Positions 5,826 through 8,382 of a stretch of 8,382 nt of DNA are shown here, in pieces. Source of the DNA: Spirochaetaceae bacterium. GTDB taxonomy: Bacteria > Spirochaetota > Spirochaetia > SZUA-6 > Bin103. The position numbers were made by a program, and so were the translations under genes. The DNA is taken from assembly GCA_028818385.1 (NCBI GenBank), contig JAPPNY010000149.1, positions 1 to 8,382 on the forward strand, given 5' to 3'. The notes under the pieces were generated by a model. That model was not told the origin of the DNA, ran no database searches, and worked only from the letters and a program-made list of their open reading frames with translations. Every line of letters starts with the position of its first letter. Position 1 is the first letter of the stretch.

Positions 5826-6710
5826 ATGAAGCTCACCCTGCTCGGCACCGGCGTCCCCGCCCCCTCGGCGAAACGAGCCGGTTCGGGCCATGTCGTCCAG
5901 ATCGCCGGTGACACGTTCGTTTTCGATCACGGCCCGGGAGCCCACGCCCGCATGCTGCAGGCCGGCATCCCGGTCACGGACGTGACGCAATTGTTCCTGA
6001 CGCACTTCCACTACGACCACTTCACGGACGTCGCGTCGCTGGTGTTGCGCCGCTGGGACCAGGGCGCCGGCAGGATTCCCGACCTGCCCGTGTACGGCCC
6101 GGAGCCGGCCAGGCACATCTTCGCGCTGCTGTTCGGCGAGGACGGCGTCTTCGCGGGCGACAGCGACGCGCGCACCCAGAATGCGTCCAGCGTCGCCCTG
6201 TATCACGCCCGCGGCGGCACCGGCGCGCGAGCCCGTCCGCAGCCACGGGTCACGGAACTGCAGCATGGCTCGACGGTGGAAGGCGGCGGCTGGACGGTTC
6301 GCGCCGTCGAGACTCCGCACACGCAGCCGCAGTTGATCTCGCTTGCCTACCGCCTCGATTGCGACGAGGGATCGCTGGTGTACAGCGGCGACACGGGACC
6401 GTGCGACGCCCTGGTCGAGCTGGCCCGGGGGGCGGACATCCTGATCCACATGTGCCACTACGTGAGCGGAACGGAGTACAACGAGGCGATGAGCTGGGGT
6501 ACCGCCGGCCACAGGCATGCGGCCGAGCACGCGCAACGCGCCGGCGTGGGCACGCTGGTGCTGACGCACATGACACGGCAGGTCGACGCGGACGGAGTGC
6601 GCGAGCGCATCGTGAAAGAGATCGCCGACATCTATGACGGGCGGATCATCGTGGGGGAAGACCTCAAGACGATCGGGACCCAAGCAGCGGAGATCGGCGA
6701 CCCACTGTGA
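5826..6710 (+). CDS. Metallo-beta-lactamase-fold hydrolase (RNase Z/arylsulfatase-like branch)
   Basis: A 294-residue MBL-fold metallohydrolase. After the opening strand MKLTLLGTGVPAPS come the metal-binding motif THFHYDHFTD (H60, H62, D64, H65), a third-site His in ETPHTQP (H165), the bridging Asp in YSGDTGP (D189) and a final His in LVLTHM (H248). An additional conserved His-rich helix is GHRHAAEHA (229-237). The layout matches the beta-lactamase-like group related to RNase Z and MBL-type arylsulfatases; the C-terminal RNase Z exosite features cannot be confirmed. The substrate is unknown and location is probably cytoplasmic, as no signal peptide is seen. An in-frame GTG at 5796 would add ten residues, but ATG 5826 has AGAGG (5815-5819) at a 6-base spacing and begins exactly with the family's first strand, so it is chosen. 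The gene stands alone, divergent from the glycosyltransferase and 100 bases before aroC. Confidence 0.85.
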   Translation: MKLTLLGTGVPAPSAKRAGSGHVVQIAGDTFVFDHGPGAHARMLQAGIPVTDVTQLFLTHFHYDHFTDVASLVLRRWDQGAGRIPDLPVYGPEPARHIFALLFGEDGVFAGDSDARTQNASSVALYHARGGTGARARPQPRVTELQHGSTVEGGGWTVRAVETPHTQPQLISLAYRLDCDEGSLVYSGDTGPCDALVELARGADILIHMCHYVSGTEYNEAMSWGTAGHRHAAEHAQRAGVGTLVLTHMTRQVDADGVRERIVKEIADIYDGRIIVGEDLKTIGTQAAEIGDPL

Positions 6711-6773
6711 CCGGCAGACGCCGAGTCTGATCCGCACGAACGGCATCCACTTTGATCAGGCGATGCGGCGCGA

Positions 6774-6804
6774 TTGACCGCACACGAACCTGCCGCCACC
6801 ATCG
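6774..6804 (+). promoter_or_regulatory. Promoter-like motif upstream of aroC
   Basis: TTGACC (6774-6779), then 17 bases, then CACCATCG (6797-6804), within a copy of CGCGATTGACCGC (6769-6781) also found before the MBL gene. If CACCAT served as the -10 element, transcription would begin at or next to the aroC ATG at 6811. This would fit the absence of any Shine-Dalgarno there. Function is inferred only from the repeat and position. Confidence 0.35.
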
Positions 6805-6810
6805 CGCGTC

Positions 6811-7923
6811 ATGGGCAACACCTTCGGGCACCTGTTCCGGGTCACCACCTTCGGCGAGTCGCACGGGCCCGCCGTCGGCGCGGTGGTCGACGGCTGCCCG
6901 CCCCTGCTGGAGCTGGCCGAGGCCGACCTGCAGGCGGAGATGGACCGCAGGCGCCCTGGGCAGAGCGCGCTGACCACCCAGCGCCGCGAGGCCGACCGGG
7001 CGGAGATCCTGTCCGGGGTGTTCGAAGGGCGCACGCTGGGCACGCCGATCGCGGTGCTGGTGCGCAACACCGACGCCAAGCCGCAGGACTACGAGGACGT
7101 GCGCCGCGCCTACCGCCCCTCGCACGCCGACTACACCTACGAGCGCAAGTACGGCATCCGCGCCTGGATCGGCGGCGGGCGCGCCAGCGCGCGCGAGACC
7201 GTGGGCCGCGTGGCCGCCGGCGCCATCGCCCAGAAGCTGCTGCGCGAGCAGTGCTCGACCGAGGTGCTGTCCTACGTCGCCCGCGTGCAGTCGATCGAGG
7301 CGGAGGTCGACCACGAGAGTCTCGACCGTGCCGCCATCGAGGCGACGCCCACGCGCTGCCCGGACCCGGCGGCGGCGGAGCGGATGGTCGAGCGCATCGG
7401 CGCCGCCCGCAAGGACGGCGACTCGCTCGGCGGCGTGGTGCAGACGGTCGTGCGCGGCGTCCCACCCGGCCTGGGCGAGCCCGTGTTCGACAAGCTGGAG
7501 GCCGAGCTGGGCAGGGCGCTGCTGTCGCTGCCGGCCTGCAAGGGGTTCGAGATCGGCTCCGGGTTCGGCGGTACGCTGCTGACCGGCTCGACCCACAACG
7601 ACCCGTTCTATGCCGAGGACGGCCGCGTCCGCACCCGCACCAACCACTCCGGCGGGGTGCAGGGCGGCATCACCAATGGCGAGGACATCGTCGTCCGCGC
7701 CGCGTTCAAGCCGACCGCGACCATCCTGCGGGAGCAGGAGACGGTGGACGTGGACGGCAGACCCACCACCATCAAGGGCCGCGGCCGCCACGACCCGTGC
7801 GTGTTGCCGCGCGCCGTGCCGCTGGTGGACGCCATGGTTGCGCTGGTGCTGGCCGACCACTATCTGCTGCATGGGGCGACATCTGCGGCCGTGCTACAAT
7901 CTTCCGAGGAGACCGAAACGTGA
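6811..7923 (+). CDS. aroC: Chorismate synthase
   Basis: AroC catalyses the last step of the shikimate pathway, conversion of 5-enolpyruvylshikimate-3-phosphate to chorismate, using reduced FMN as a non-consumed cofactor; the family acts as a cytoplasmic tetramer. The 370-residue product is full length (about 360 is usual) and carries every family signature. These are [18 protein letters not shown] at the N-terminus (GESHG 15-19, H18), RRRPGQS (46-52), [16 protein letters not shown] with H105, [10 protein letters not shown] (121-130), [18 protein letters not shown], and [19 protein letters not shown] near the C-terminus. The ATG at 6811 gives the canonical N-terminus. No Shine-Dalgarno precedes it, which may mean leaderless translation. 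Its TGA overlaps by 4 bases the GTG of the following aldolase gene, so the two are coupled. Confidence 0.97.
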   Translation: MGNTFGHLFRVTTFGESHGPAVGAVVDGCPPLLELAEADLQAEMDRRRPGQSALTTQRREADRAEILSGVFEGRTLGTPIAVLVRNTDAKPQDYEDVRRAYRPSHADYTYERKYGIRAWIGGGRASARETVGRVAAGAIAQKLLREQCSTEVLSYVARVQSIEAEVDHESLDRAAIEATPTRCPDPAAAERMVERIGAARKDGDSLGGVVQTVVRGVPPGLGEPVFDKLEAELGRALLSLPACKGFEIGSGFGGTLLTGSTHNDPFYAEDGRVRTRTNHSGGVQGGITNGEDIVVRAAFKPTATILREQETVDVDGRPTTIKGRGRHDPCVLPRAVPLVDAMVALVLADHYLLHGATSAAVLQSSEETET

Positions 7924-8382
7924 GTGAAAGCGAGCCGCAGGCAGGTACTGCGGGCTGGATGTCGTACCGCCCCGAGATCAAGGTGCTGGACTGCACCATC
8001 CGCGACGGCGGCCTGATGAACGACCATCAGTTCTCGGACGAGACCGTGCGCGGCGTGTACCAGGCGTGCGTCGAGAGCGGCATCGACTACATGGAGATCG
8101 GCTACATCAACTCCCGCGAGCAGTTCCCGCCCGGCGAGTTCGGGCCGTGGAAGCACTGCCAGGAGAGCGACGTGCGCCGCATCGTCGGCGACAACGACAC
8201 GGCGCTGAAGATCGCGGCGATGGCCGACGCCGAGAAGAGCGACTACCAGGAGGACATCCTCCCCAAGTCGGAGAGCGTGATCGACATGATCCGCATCGCC
8301 ACCTACATCCACCAGATTCCGCTGGCGCTGGACATGATCAAGGACGCCCACGACAAGGGCTACGAGACCAGCCTCAACCTGA
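7920..8382 (+). CDS. DRE-TIM aldolase-family protein (HMGL-like/4-hydroxy-2-oxovalerate-aldolase-like), 5' part
   Basis: The first 154 codons of a DRE-TIM metallolyase TIM barrel lie before the window edge. [20 protein letters not shown] carries the metal-binding Asp and the catalytic-Arg motif (D-C-T-I-R-D-G-G). It is followed by DYMEIGYIN on the second strand, and by [20 protein letters not shown] then GYETSLNL on later strands. The family includes 4-hydroxy-2-oxovalerate aldolases, HMG-CoA lyase and isopropylmalate synthase; this sub-branch is usually annotated only as an aldolase-catalytic-domain protein and its reaction is not settled. The start GTG (7920-7922) overlaps the aroC TGA as GTGA, with GAGGAG (7906-7911) 8 bases upstream inside aroC. 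An ATG at codon 14 is possible but lacks a better site. Co-expression with aroC suggests, but does not prove, a role with aromatic or keto-acid metabolism. The 3' part lies outside the window. Confidence 0.85.
   Translation, partial: MSESEPQAGTAGWMSYRPEIKVLDCTIRDGGLMNDHQFSDETVRGVYQACVESGIDYMEIGYINSREQFPPGEFGPWKHCQESDVRRIVGDNDTALKIAAMADAEKSDYQEDILPKSESVIDMIRIATYIHQIPLALDMIKDAHDKGYETSLNL

Noticed and set aside
4540..5829. Plus-strand open frame of 429 codons opposite the glycosyltransferase
   Set aside because: Shadow of the GT4 gene: no domain, and Gly/Arg/His/Val-rich.
6738..6768. GCATC...GATGC stem between the MBL gene and aroC as a terminator
   Set aside because: Short stem with a long loop and no T-run.
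6664..7872. Minus-strand open frame of 402 codons opposite aroC
   Set aside because: Shadow of aroC, whose identity is certain.

Overview
The window is high-GC bacterial DNA with short gaps and GTG starts on several genes. It looks like the chromosome of an uncultured or environmental bacterium. The style of chorismate synthase, the GT4 glycosyltransferase and the stand-alone DRE-TIM aldolase suggest a Spirochaetaceae-like lineage, but this is a weak guess from memory; no rRNA or other taxonomic marker is present.

Layout. (1) Bases 1-1051 are accessory and partly decayed: a fragment of an SNF2-type helicase (minus), an intact brnT-brnA type II toxin-antitoxin pair (plus), then the last ~59 codons of a formylglycine-generating-enzyme-like (FGE-sulfatase) protein (plus). 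(2) Bases 1057-3253 hold a tightly coupled minus-strand pair: an enolase-superfamily (mandelate racemase/muconate lactonizing type) enzyme followed 1 base later by an extended SDR NAD-dependent epimerase/dehydrogenase. (3) Bases 3254-4461 form a second, lower-GC accessory patch on the minus strand. It contains the 3' end of a lost gene, possibly a type I restriction specificity subunit hsdS, overlapping by ATGA an AbiJ-like HEPN gene. That HEPN gene has a frameshift exactly at its expected catalytic His-Pro. (4) Bases 4462-5715 (minus) encode a GT4 glycosyltransferase, divergent from (5) a metallo-beta-lactamase-fold hydrolase (5826-6710, plus). (6) aroC, chorismate synthase (6811-7923, plus), overlaps by 4 bases (GTGA) a DRE-TIM aldolase-family gene that runs off the right edge.

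How it fits together. The backbone genes are metabolic: aromatic biosynthesis (aroC), probable sugar-acid or sugar conversion (the enolase-superfamily/SDR pair), glycosyl transfer, and an MBL hydrolase. The two accessory patches carry defence-type pieces (SNF2 helicase, toxin-antitoxin, HEPN/AbiJ-like, hsdS-like), most of them broken, so this locus seems to have gained and then lost mobile defence cargo. The most notable observations are the HEPN frameshift at the active site, the coupled hsdS-like tail, the aroC-aldolase overlap, and a shared promoter-like motif in front of the MBL gene and aroC. I found no CRISPR array, tRNA, rRNA, insertion sequence or clear rho-independent terminator.
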